In this document: piece by piece, positions 27,974 to 34,899 of the stretch
Layout: each line of letters starts with the position of its first letter
Numbering within the stretch: position 1 is the stretch's first letter
Assembly (NCBI GenBank): GCA_016194975.1
Contig: JACQAM010000020.1
Coordinates: forward strand, 82,027-146,026
Source: Bacteroidota bacterium
Lineage (GTDB): Bacteria; Bacteroidota; Bacteroidia; Palsa-965
DNA length: 64,000 bases
Direction of reading: 5' to 3'
Notes under the pieces: model-generated
The model's database searches: none
Told to the model about the DNA's origin: nothing
The model's input: the letters and a program-made list of their open reading frames with translations, nothing else
Position numbers and translations under genes: made by a program

Positions 27974-29638
27974 TTATTTTTGAATGATTATTTTTTGCGT
28001 GAATGATTCCTTTTCGTTTTTCACATTCACAAAATAAATTCCATCCGGCTCGGAACTCAAGTCGATCTCTGAATTGGAATTTTGAATTTGTGTTTGATAG
28101 ATTATTTCTCCCAGGATGTTGGTGATGGAAATAGTTCCGGAGAAATTATTTTCAGCTTTGATGGTGAAGATTCCGGAGGAAGGGTTGGGAGCATAATTAA
28201 GATTTTCTTTTGAGAAGTTGATTTGATTAATCCCTACCCCGAGATTATCAATTTTGGAAATAAACATATCGTGAGATGATCCAGTATTATCAATATTAGT
28301 CAGCGTTGTTGATCCAAAAGCTAAAGTCGGACTATCGTACCACCCCGCTAAATAAATATTTTCAGATTGATCCTTTGCTGCTCCCGTAACAAAATCTGCC
28401 ATACTCCCGCCGACGGATTTCGCCCAAATAACATTTCCAACGGTGTCGTATTTAGCCAGAAATATATCTGAAACTCCTCCACTATATACAAGAGTATCGA
28501 ATCCAAAAATCAAATTTGAACTCGAAAAGACACCTCCTGCGAAAGCGTTTCCCACCGAGTCAGTTGTCAGTGCGTAAGCCATTTCTGTCATAATACCTCC
28601 AGCACTTCTTGCCCAAACAAGATTTCCAGTGGCTGAATATTTTGCTATAAACATATCATTGATATTCATGGATGAATTAATCAAAGTATCGAGCCCCAGA
28701 ATTAAAGTATCTGATGAAAAATACCCAGCTATAAAAACATTACCTTTTTGATCTGCCTGACCACAAGTTGAAACATCGTTATCATAATTCTGTCCTCCGG
28801 CACTCCGCGCCCAAATGACGTTTCCAGCCCCGTCAAACTTGACCAAAAAAATATCGTGATTTCCTGTGGTATTAAGTGTTATTGAACCGAAAGTAATTGA
28901 AGACGTAAAACTTCCAGTCAAGTATACATATCCAGAATCATCAGTAAAAATGGCGGAGGAATTATCATCTGAACCACCTCCTGCGGTAAGAGACCACGAG
29001 GGGATACCATTAGTGCTATATTTTTCTATGAAAATATCATTTGAACCCGCATAACTGTTGAACAAAGTGTCGCTATCAAATATTATGTACGCCCCGGAGT
29101 AATTCCCAGTCACGAAAACATTACCAGAAGCGTCAGCACAAACCGAACTTGGATAAGTGTATGGATCGCCCCCAGAATTTGTCGCCCATTGTGGATTTCC
29201 ATTACTATCATACTTTACAACGAACATGTCGGCATTATTTGGAAAGGGATTAGTCAACGTTGTCGACCCAAAGGAAATAGTTGAGCTCGAGAAAAATCCT
29301 GCCACGACAATATTGCCAGAAGGATCTCCGCTGACTGATTGTGCACCGTTGGCATTACTTCCAGAAGCACTTTGTGCCCATATAACATTTCCATTAACGT
29401 CATATTTAACCAGAAACATTTGACCATTCCATGTGTTTGTCAAAGTCGTTGAGCCAAAAACTATTGAAGAGCTGATGAAATTGCCCGCAACGTAAATATT
29501 TCCTGTTCCGTCAGCATAAATAGAATTGGCTCCATCGAAAGAATTTCCTCCCGCACTTTTCGCCCACGCCCAATTCGGCGCTTGCGAAAAAACGGAGAGG
29601 GAAATAAAAATCGCGAAGAGTGTGAGTTTTGTTTTCAT
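27974..29638 (-). CDS. Secreted SBBP-repeat propeller protein with T9SS type A sorting domain
   Basis: A 554-residue protein. The signal peptide 'MKTKLTLFAIFISLSVFSQ' is followed by 'APNWAWAKSAGG' and about eight SBBP repeats (20-475; 'DASGNVFVTGNYSG', 'FGSTTLTN', 'MFLVKYDVNGNVIWA'). The type A sorting domain (about 484-554) begins 'APNPSSGIFTI' and ends 'ESFTQKIIIQK'. The last 70 nt are identical or nearly so to those of 25820-27967. Its start codon overlaps the stop of the upstream barrel gene (ATGA), so the two are probably transcribed together. Likely a surface-exposed adhesin or scaffold; ligand unknown. Confidence 0.88.
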   Translation of the reverse strand: MKTKLTLFAIFISLSVFSQAPNWAWAKSAGGNSFDGANSIYADGTGNIYVAGNFISSSIVFGSTTLTNTWNGQMFLVKYDVNGNVIWAQSASGSNANGAQSVSGDPSGNIVVAGFFSSSTISFGSTTLTNPFPNNADMFVVKYDSNGNPQWATNSGGDPYTYPSSVCADASGNVFVTGNYSGAYIIFDSDTLFNSYAGSNDIFIEKYSTNGIPSWSLTAGGGSDDNSSAIFTDDSGYVYLTGSFTSSITFGSITLNTTGNHDIFLVKFDGAGNVIWARSAGGQNYDNDVSTCGQADQKGNVFIAGYFSSDTLILGLDTLINSSMNINDMFIAKYSATGNLVWARSAGGIMTEMAYALTTDSVGNAFAGGVFSSSNLIFGFDTLVYSGGVSDIFLAKYDTVGNVIWAKSVGGSMADFVTGAAKDQSENIYLAGWYDSPTLAFGSTTLTNIDNTGSSHDMFISKIDNLGVGINQINFSKENLNYAPNPSSGIFTIKAENNFSGTISITNILGEIIYQTQIQNSNSEIDLSSEPDGIYFVNVKNEKESFTQKIIIQK

Positions 29639-30378
29639 TGAAAATATATTTTATAGCCGAGATTAAAAGATGTCACCACTGTTTCATTGAAAAAAATAAA
29701 ATCTGCGATGCCGATCGAACGTTCGGAAGAAGAATTCCCAATACCGATATTTCTAACATTGCCAGTCATAGTGTCCACTTCTGAAATTTTTCCGGCAAAT
29801 CCGATTTCCAGAGGCACATCAAGAAATATTCTCCCGATTCCGAGTCTATGATCAAGCCCGGCGGAAAAAAGTAACCCCAGTCCCTTTGTTTCATGTGCTG
29901 TTGAAACCGTACCGCTTCCATAAGTACTTGTTCCGGTAATATCAATAGCAAAAACATCGTGGTAACTGAAATAACCAACTCCTAACGAAAGAAAAGCTCC
30001 GCCTTTGCTGTCGCAATTTTTACCAAGAACATAATAAGAAGAAACAACGCCGAAATTCATAATACTGCTTCCCTTATAAGAATAAAATTCTTGCCCTGCC
30101 ACATTTCCTGCCGAGTCCTTTGCATCACCTACGGAGGAATAGCTACGCCCTGCAAGCAGTATTGACCTCACTCCTATACTGAATTTGTTTCCCAGAAAAT
30201 AATTGGCATCAATACAACCACCCCATCCCGGACCTTGATCTGTCGTGCGGCCGTGAGAAATTCCAAGACCGACTGAGAATCGGCTTAGCTGGATATCATC
30301 TGAGTTGCTGACTTGCGCGAAAGTTGCCGCGTGAATCAGTATCATATATAGAATCAGAATAGATATTTTGCTTTTCAT
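29635..30378 (-). CDS. Outer-membrane beta-barrel protein, unknown function
   Basis: A 247-residue protein with a signal peptide (1-21, 'ISILILYMILIHAATFAQ'). The mature part is made of alternating hydrophobic/polar strands rich in Gly and aromatic residues ('FSVGLGISHGR', 'FSIGVRSILLAGRSY', 'GLLFSAGLDHRLG') and ends in an aromatic residue ('YKIYFQ'), typical of small outer-membrane barrels. No named family recognised. It overlaps the start of the SBBP gene by 4 nt and is 6 nt from the CFI-box lipoprotein gene, so it likely heads or sits within the operon feeding the surface-protein array. Confidence 0.65.
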   Translation of the reverse strand: MKSKISILILYMILIHAATFAQVSNSDDIQLSRFSVGLGISHGRTTDQGPGWGGCIDANYFLGNKFSIGVRSILLAGRSYSSVGDAKDSAGNVAGQEFYSYKGSSIMNFGVVSSYYVLGKNCDSKGGAFLSLGVGYFSYHDVFAIDITGTSTYGSGTVSTAHETKGLGLLFSAGLDHRLGIGRIFLDVPLEIGFAGKISEVDTMTGNVRNIGIGNSSSERSIGIADFIFFNETVVTSFNLGYKIYFQ

Positions 30379-30384
30379 GTGAAA

Positions 30385-31260
30385 TTATTTATTTGAAAAT
30401 TTAAGAACAGAATCTTTCCTCCTTAATCTCTCCACCAATTTATCCAGCATCCACCGGCACGCATTATTCACACGCACGTTATTTCTGAACATACGCACGA
30501 AGACTGGTGAAGTGGAGTAATAGATCGCAATGAAAAGTCTTCCAAGAAAATAGGGTTTCAGTTTCTCATCGCGGAATTTCCGCAAGACCAAAACTTCCGG
30601 TGCGTCGTAACTTTTGTAAACCATCGTAGCGATGTAACAGGCGTTATTAATCGCCCGCGCGGTCAATAGATATGCAATAAAAGAGAGAGGTATTAAAATG
30701 GAGAATCCAATGAAGATTCCCTTGCAAATTCGCAAAGTTGATTCCACTTCTTCTTTCCCTTTGTAATTCTCAGAGACCGAGTGCCGCGCTTTTATTTTTT
30801 TTGCTATAATAAATGCAATTAGAGCGAGGATAATTCCGAGCGGAAAAAGAAAGAATGATAAGATGATGGCAACTATAGCAAGAGTATTGACCTTCCTCGC
30901 GGCGTCATAATCATCCTCGCCGGGATCTCCTGAAGATGCAGTATGTGTAGTTGTAGTTGCGTGATGCGGAACTGTATCGCGAGAAATCGTTTGCGGAAGA
31001 ACAAGCGTTGAAACTACATTTTGAATAGAGCGAGGCGGGAAGGATAATGGCTTGTCAATAATTGTCGAGTGAAAAACATAGGTGTTATCCGGAGTAGGCA
31101 AAATATTTTTTACTCCAATACAATTAATAGGGATAGGAAGAAGCATGTTAGGTTCAACAACTGAAGATCTTTTGTTTTCGCCTTCTGAAATATGCTGAGC
31201 TTGATTACAGGCTAATCCTAGCACTGTGATTAAAATGAATAAAACGATTTTTGATTTCAT
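30385..31260 (-). CDS. CFI-box lipoprotein with two central membrane helices
   Basis: A 291-residue protein starting at 31260. An upstream in-frame ATG (31293) would add residues before the signal peptide and lies across the promoter box. The signal 'MKSKIVLFILITVLGLACNQ' has a lipobox ending at Cys. A DUF4190-like pair of helices lies at about 135-165 ('TLAIVAIILSFFLFPLGIIL') and 185-210. The C-terminal part carries 'CYIATMVYKSYDAPEV', 'LRKFRDEKLKPYFLGR' and 'YYSTSPVF', matching the CFI-box motif (CFIATAxxGS..APEV..LR.FRD). I recall this motif as a C-terminal tag of unknown role. Combining it with an N-terminal lipid anchor and internal helices is unusual. Adjacent to a barrel gene and the T9SS array. 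Confidence 0.65.
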   Translation of the reverse strand: MKSKIVLFILITVLGLACNQAQHISEGENKRSSVVEPNMLLPIPINCIGVKNILPTPDNTYVFHSTIIDKPLSFPPRSIQNVVSTLVLPQTISRDTVPHHATTTTHTASSGDPGEDDYDAARKVNTLAIVAIILSFFLFPLGIILALIAFIIAKKIKARHSVSENYKGKEEVESTLRICKGIFIGFSILIPLSFIAYLLTARAINNACYIATMVYKSYDAPEVLVLRKFRDEKLKPYFLGRLFIAIYYSTSPVFVRMFRNNVRVNNACRWMLDKLVERLRRKDSVLKFSNK

Positions 31261-31279
31261 AATGGTAATTTGTTCGCAG

Positions 31280-31287
31280 CAAACATA
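31280..31287 (-). promoter_or_regulatory. Promoter -7 box (TATGTTTG) for the CFI-box lipoprotein
   Basis: The minus strand reads TATGTTTG, an exact TAnnTTTG match, 19 nt before the start at 31260. The -33 TTG is weakly placed (TTG at 31304-31306, spacer 16). Confidence 0.45.
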
Positions 31288-31506
31288 TACCAATCACCAC
31301 CAGCAATAAAACTGAATCACAATAAAGCCCCTTGTAATCTTTAGTAAATAATGCAAGTCATCGGAGTGCAGTCGCAATTTCTGCATTTCTCCTCTCAAAA
31401 CATCAAACACTAGCAACCGCCATCATCCAATCACCAACTAAATCTTATTGCACATCACAGATAACTCATCGCTTAATATTCGCTTTATCCAGCGCCGCCT
31501 GGTGGA

Positions 31507-32160
31507 TCACATATCGGAAAATTTGTACGTCTTGTAATGCATCACGCGCAAACCGAGGTTGAAGGAACCGTGTGAAAAATCTTCTCCGCCTTCTTTCATG
31601 AACGGAGTAAGTCCGTAACGATAATACGCTTCCCAGTAAATCGTCCACGCTTCATGATTCTTCGACGATCCTCCCCACACACTGTACATGCCAAGTCCCG
31701 TTTTCGCCGCGAGCTCATCGTGTTTAGAAAAATTATTTTCCGAAGGTGAAAGTTGCAGCGCATGAACGTAATCAAAACCGAGATCGTAATTGATCATGCC
31801 TCCGAAGCAGTAACCGTTTTTTTTGCGATTGTCAATCGAAAACAGGTCGAGCTTCATGAGTATTCCTGCACCCACACCATTCCATTTATAATTCACGGTT
31901 CCCTCTTCGTTGCTCAGCGGAAAAGAACTGCTGTGCTGTACAAAAAATATTTCCGGATAAAAAATTTCATTCCACTCGTGGCAAATTCCGGCCGTGAAAG
32001 CAGAACCGTTTTTTATGTCGTGCGTTGACCATTGCTGAACCGTGTTGTCGAATGGACTATACGATGCGCAAATTCCGATGTTGTGTTTCGTGCGTACATA
32101 ATGTTGCGCGCTTATGCCTGTGGCAAAAAGCAGGGCAGGGAGGAGGGCTATACGTTTCAT
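31507..32160 (-). CDS. Secreted or outer-membrane protein, unknown function
   Basis: A 217-residue protein. The start at 32160 puts the signal peptide 'MKRIALLPALLFATGISAQ' at the N-terminus; an upstream ATG at 32181 would add seven residues. The mature part has amphipathic strands ('NIGICASYSPF', 'SAFTAGICHEWNEIFYPEIFF', 'GSFNLGLRVMHYK') consistent with an outer-membrane barrel, and ends near 'YKFSDM'. No family recognised. TATCTTTT at 32197-32204 on the minus strand is a possible -7 box about 36 nt upstream. It stands apart from its neighbours, with 246 nt before the CFI-box gene. Confidence 0.6.
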   Translation of the reverse strand: MKRIALLPALLFATGISAQHYVRTKHNIGICASYSPFDNTVQQWSTHDIKNGSAFTAGICHEWNEIFYPEIFFVQHSSSFPLSNEEGTVNYKWNGVGAGILMKLDLFSIDNRKKNGYCFGGMINYDLGFDYVHALQLSPSENNFSKHDELAAKTGLGMYSVWGGSSKNHEAWTIYWEAYYRYGLTPFMKEGGEDFSHGSFNLGLRVMHYKTYKFSDM

Positions 32161-32533
32161 GGCTGGTGGTTTTGAATTCATAATGGCGTTTTGTAAAAAA
32201 GATACAGGGTAATTTGCTAATGGTAATTCAGTAAACGGAATGGTGTACAGTTTACAAACGCTGGAAATAAAAAAATAATGTGTGGAAAATTGGAATACGA
32301 TAAATGCAGTAGGAGTTATTGGTTACTTGTTCTTGAGATGTTGGGATTTGAAGCGCAACTGCAGAGCTTCAAAATTTTTGTGTTCCTGCCCGTGCGCAGC
32401 AGAGCACGCGCGTGGTCAGGGCTACGCGTAATTCCCGCTGTGCAATAAAATTTTTCCGGTGACTTCCCCTGAACTTTTTTCCTGGTATTTCACTTCCTCA
32501 AATTCATCAGCACATTTACACATTCACCCATTC
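32161..32533. other. 373-nt gap without a gene
   Basis: Apart from the possible -7 box noted for the preceding gene, nothing convincing is seen. A GC-rich patch around 32388-32430 with CGTGC/GCACG arms could fold into a small hairpin. No RNA gene or open frame is supported. Confidence 0.3.
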
Positions 32534-34345
32534 TCACTTCACACTCGCAAACTGCAACCTGCTCAGGCTCCGGTAAAGTCCATTCTCGATCTGCATCAGT
32601 TCATCATGCGTTCCTGCTTCTACCACGCGCCCTTTTTCTATCACGATAATTTTATCGGCATTACGAATGGTGGAAAGACGATGTGCGATCACGAATGAAG
32701 TTCTTCCTACCATTAATTTATCGAGCGCTTCCTGCACCACGCGCTCACTTTCCGAATCGAGCGAACTTGTTGCTTCATCAAGAATGAGAATAGAAGGATC
32801 TTTGAGCACCGCGCGCGCTATCGCAATGCGCTGGCGTTGCCCGCCCGAGAGTTGAATGCCGCGATCGCCGACCACCGTTCCGAATTTTTCCGGAAATCCA
32901 TCAATGAATTCAAGTGCATTGGCTTTTCTTGCCGCCTCCTCAATTTCACTTTGTGATGCATTTGGTTTTCCATAAGCAATATTCTCCCGAATGCTTCCGC
33001 CGAAAAGCAGAACATCCTGCGGAACGATCGCCATATTCTCGCGCAATTCAGCGAGATCGAAATCACGCGCATCTTTTCCGTCGAAAGAAATAATTCCGTT
33101 TTCCGGATCGTAGAATCGCAAAAGCAATTGTGCAATCGTAGATTTTCCTGATCCACTCGGGCCTACAATAGCGATCGTCTGGCCGGGTTTTGCTTCGAAA
33201 GAAATTTTCTGCAGCACTTCCACATCTTTTCTCGACGGATAAGAAAACCGAACACTGTTGAATTCCACTTTTCCATCGAGGCGTTTTGCCTGTCCTGTTC
33301 GCTGATTTATTTTTTCCGGCTCTTCTTCCACAATGTCAAGCACACGTTCCGTTGCGCCCACCGCTTTCTGAACTTGTGAATATTGTTCTGCAATTCCACC
33401 AATAGAAGCGCCTATGAAAACCGCGAAAATGAGAATGGTGGTCAATTGCCCCGGTGTAATTTCTCCGGCGTGCTGGAACTGCAGCGCTTTCCACACGAGA
33501 AAAACTATCGATCCGAAAATGCAGAAGATGATGAAAGAAATAAATCCGGCCCTGAAAATTCCCGCTCTTATGTTGATGTCGCGTATCGCTTCTGTACTTT
33601 TTCCGTAACGCGCTATCTCGTAAAATTCATTCACATACGATTTCACACTCGCGATCGCCATCATCGTTTCATCAAGAATCGTTGTGCTCACCGCCACCTG
33701 GTCCTGCGCACGACGCGAAAATTTCCGGACCTGTCTTCCGAAAAAAACAGCAACCACGGCTATCAGTGCGAGTGTTCCCACCATCCACATCGCGAGTTTA
33801 GGAGAGATCACGATCAGCGAAATTGTTCCGCCGATGATGATGATGAACTGCCGTAGAAATTCTGCGAGCACAAACGTGAACGTATCACCGATCTGCGCAA
33901 TGTCCCCTGTAGTTCTGCTCACTAATTCTCCAACGCGTTTCTGCGAGAAAAAAGCCATGGGCATTCGCACGAGATGACTGTAAATTGTTTTGCGGAGATT
34001 AGCGAGCATGTGTTCTGTTACATTGGTGAACAACATGACCCGCATGAAAGAGAAAAATGCCTGACATATAAAAAGAAGAAGAAGATAATATCCGTTGCGG
34101 TTGATCGCTTCGATGGAAATGGTACTCGCCTGCACAAGATTTCCGGTCAGTCGCGGAAAAATAAGCGCTACCGAACTCGTGAGTGCGAGGAACAACATTC
34201 CCAATGCGAATTTCCAGCGGTGTCCGGTCATATAACCGAACAATCTGAAAAACCGCCTAAGTGTTTTACCCGAGATCTTTACTTTGGGTAACTCGTCCTT
34301 TGATCCGTTTTGTGAGCGGAATCGCCCGCCTCCGGGTCCTGCCAT
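32534..34345 (-). CDS. MsbA-like ABC exporter (permease-ATPase fusion)
   Basis: A 603-residue half-transporter. Six transmembrane helices lie within about residues 35-330, with 'LVSRTTGDIAQIGD' as the intracellular coupling segment. The nucleotide-binding domain follows: Walker A 'GPSGSGKST' (394-402), Q-loop 'VPQDVLLFGG', signature 'LSGGQRQRIAIARA' and Walker B 'ILILDEATSSLD' (about 520), with the switch His in 'VIAHRLST'. This architecture exports lipids, LPS precursors or drugs from the cytoplasm as a homodimer. No operon partner reveals the substrate. An exact -7 box (TACTTTTG, 34363-34370) lies 17 nt upstream. Confidence 0.93.
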   Translation of the reverse strand: MAGPGGGRFRSQNGSKDELPKVKISGKTLRRFFRLFGYMTGHRWKFALGMLFLALTSSVALIFPRLTGNLVQASTISIEAINRNGYYLLLLFICQAFFSFMRVMLFTNVTEHMLANLRKTIYSHLVRMPMAFFSQKRVGELVSRTTGDIAQIGDTFTFVLAEFLRQFIIIIGGTISLIVISPKLAMWMVGTLALIAVVAVFFGRQVRKFSRRAQDQVAVSTTILDETMMAIASVKSYVNEFYEIARYGKSTEAIRDINIRAGIFRAGFISFIIFCIFGSIVFLVWKALQFQHAGEITPGQLTTILIFAVFIGASIGGIAEQYSQVQKAVGATERVLDIVEEEPEKINQRTGQAKRLDGKVEFNSVRFSYPSRKDVEVLQKISFEAKPGQTIAIVGPSGSGKSTIAQLLLRFYDPENGIISFDGKDARDFDLAELRENMAIVPQDVLLFGGSIRENIAYGKPNASQSEIEEAARKANALEFIDGFPEKFGTVVGDRGIQLSGGQRQRIAIARAVLKDPSILILDEATSSLDSESERVVQEALDKLMVGRTSFVIAHRLSTIRNADKIIVIEKGRVVEAGTHDELMQIENGLYRSLSRLQFASVK

Positions 34346-34362
34346 GCGTTGAAATTATTGGG

Positions 34363-34370
34363 CAAAAGTA
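34363..34370 (-). promoter_or_regulatory. Promoter -7 box (TACTTTTG) for the ABC exporter
   Basis: Exact TAnnTTTG match on the minus strand, 17 nt before the start codon at 34345. No clear -33 TTG about 19 nt upstream. Confidence 0.5.
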
Positions 34371-34489
34371 GTCAATAGAAAATTGCTCCTTCCGGGGAGT
34401 CGTTCCAATGAAGGGGATTATTTTACGCCAATGAAAATAATGCCTCTTAAAGGGTTGTATTCCAATGAAAGTATAAAATTGTGGAAGCA

Positions 34490-34520
34490 TTTGGTGTACT
34501 ACCATATTCCATTATCTTTG
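34490..34520 (+). promoter_or_regulatory. Bacteroidota-type promoter of rpmH
   Basis: TTTG (34490-34493), a 19-nt spacer and TATCTTTG (34513-34520): both elements match the Bacteroidota consensus. Transcription should start near 34526, giving a leader of about 18 nt before the rpmH ATG at 34544. This is the clearest promoter in the window. Confidence 0.8.
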
Positions 34521-34543
34521 CAGACCAATTAAAGAAAAGAACA

Positions 34544-34699
34544 ATGAAACGTACGTTCCAACCTTCGAAACGAAAACGCAAAAACAAACACGGTTTCCGT
34601 GAGCGCATGGCTTCTGCCAATGGGCGTCGCGTGGTAGCATCACGCCGTAAACGCGGCCGTAAAAAACTGACAGTGTCTTCAGAAAAAACCCACAAATAA
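34544..34699 (+). CDS. rpmH: 50S ribosomal protein L34
   Basis: A 51-residue, very basic ribosomal protein of the large subunit. The start '[20 protein letters not shown]' and '[20 protein letters not shown]' are diagnostic. The ATG at 34544 was chosen because the family begins MKRTFQPS; the frame is open further upstream but that part overlaps the promoter. It has its own promoter and is followed by an intrinsic terminator, so it is probably a single-gene transcript. The usual neighbour rnpA is not here. Confidence 0.97.
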   Translation: MKRTFQPSKRKRKNKHGFRERMASANGRRVVASRRKRGRKKLTVSSEKTHK

Positions 34700-34729
34700 T
34701 AAATGAGCGGTTTTTCAACTCATAAAGAA

Positions 34730-34759
34730 AAGGTGTCATTAAATTGGCGCCTTTTTTTT
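34730..34759 (+). terminator. Intrinsic terminator of rpmH
   Basis: Arms AAGGTGTC (34730-34737) and GGCGCCTT (34746-34753) pair over 8 positions, two of them G-U, around an 8-nt loop. A run of eight T (34752-34759) follows. Confidence 0.85.
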
Positions 34760-34833
34760 GTCCGCATATCCTCCGTTAAGGGGGATTTTTTTTGGAGTGT
34801 TCGCAAAATGTTGAAAGCACAATCGTGTGAAAA

Positions 34834-34864
34834 TTGTGAAGGCGATCATGCTAAAGTACTTTCG
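34834..34864 (+). promoter_or_regulatory. Possible promoter of carB
   Basis: TTG (34834-34836), 20-nt spacer, TACTTTCG (34857-34864; one mismatch to TAnnTTTG), ending 35 nt before the carB start. It lies just after the rpmH terminator, where a new promoter is expected. Confidence 0.45.
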
Positions 34865-34899
34865 TCCTGCAAATTTTTAATCCTGTTTTTCCAATCGAT

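Noticed and set aside
33383..33856. Plus-strand frame of 157 codons rich in Arg/His
   Set aside because: Lies inside the ABC exporter, which has clear motifs on the minus strand; composition is typical of a shadow frame.
34481..34543. N-terminal extension of rpmH
   Set aside because: The frame is open, but it crosses the promoter, and L34 always starts at MKRTFQ.
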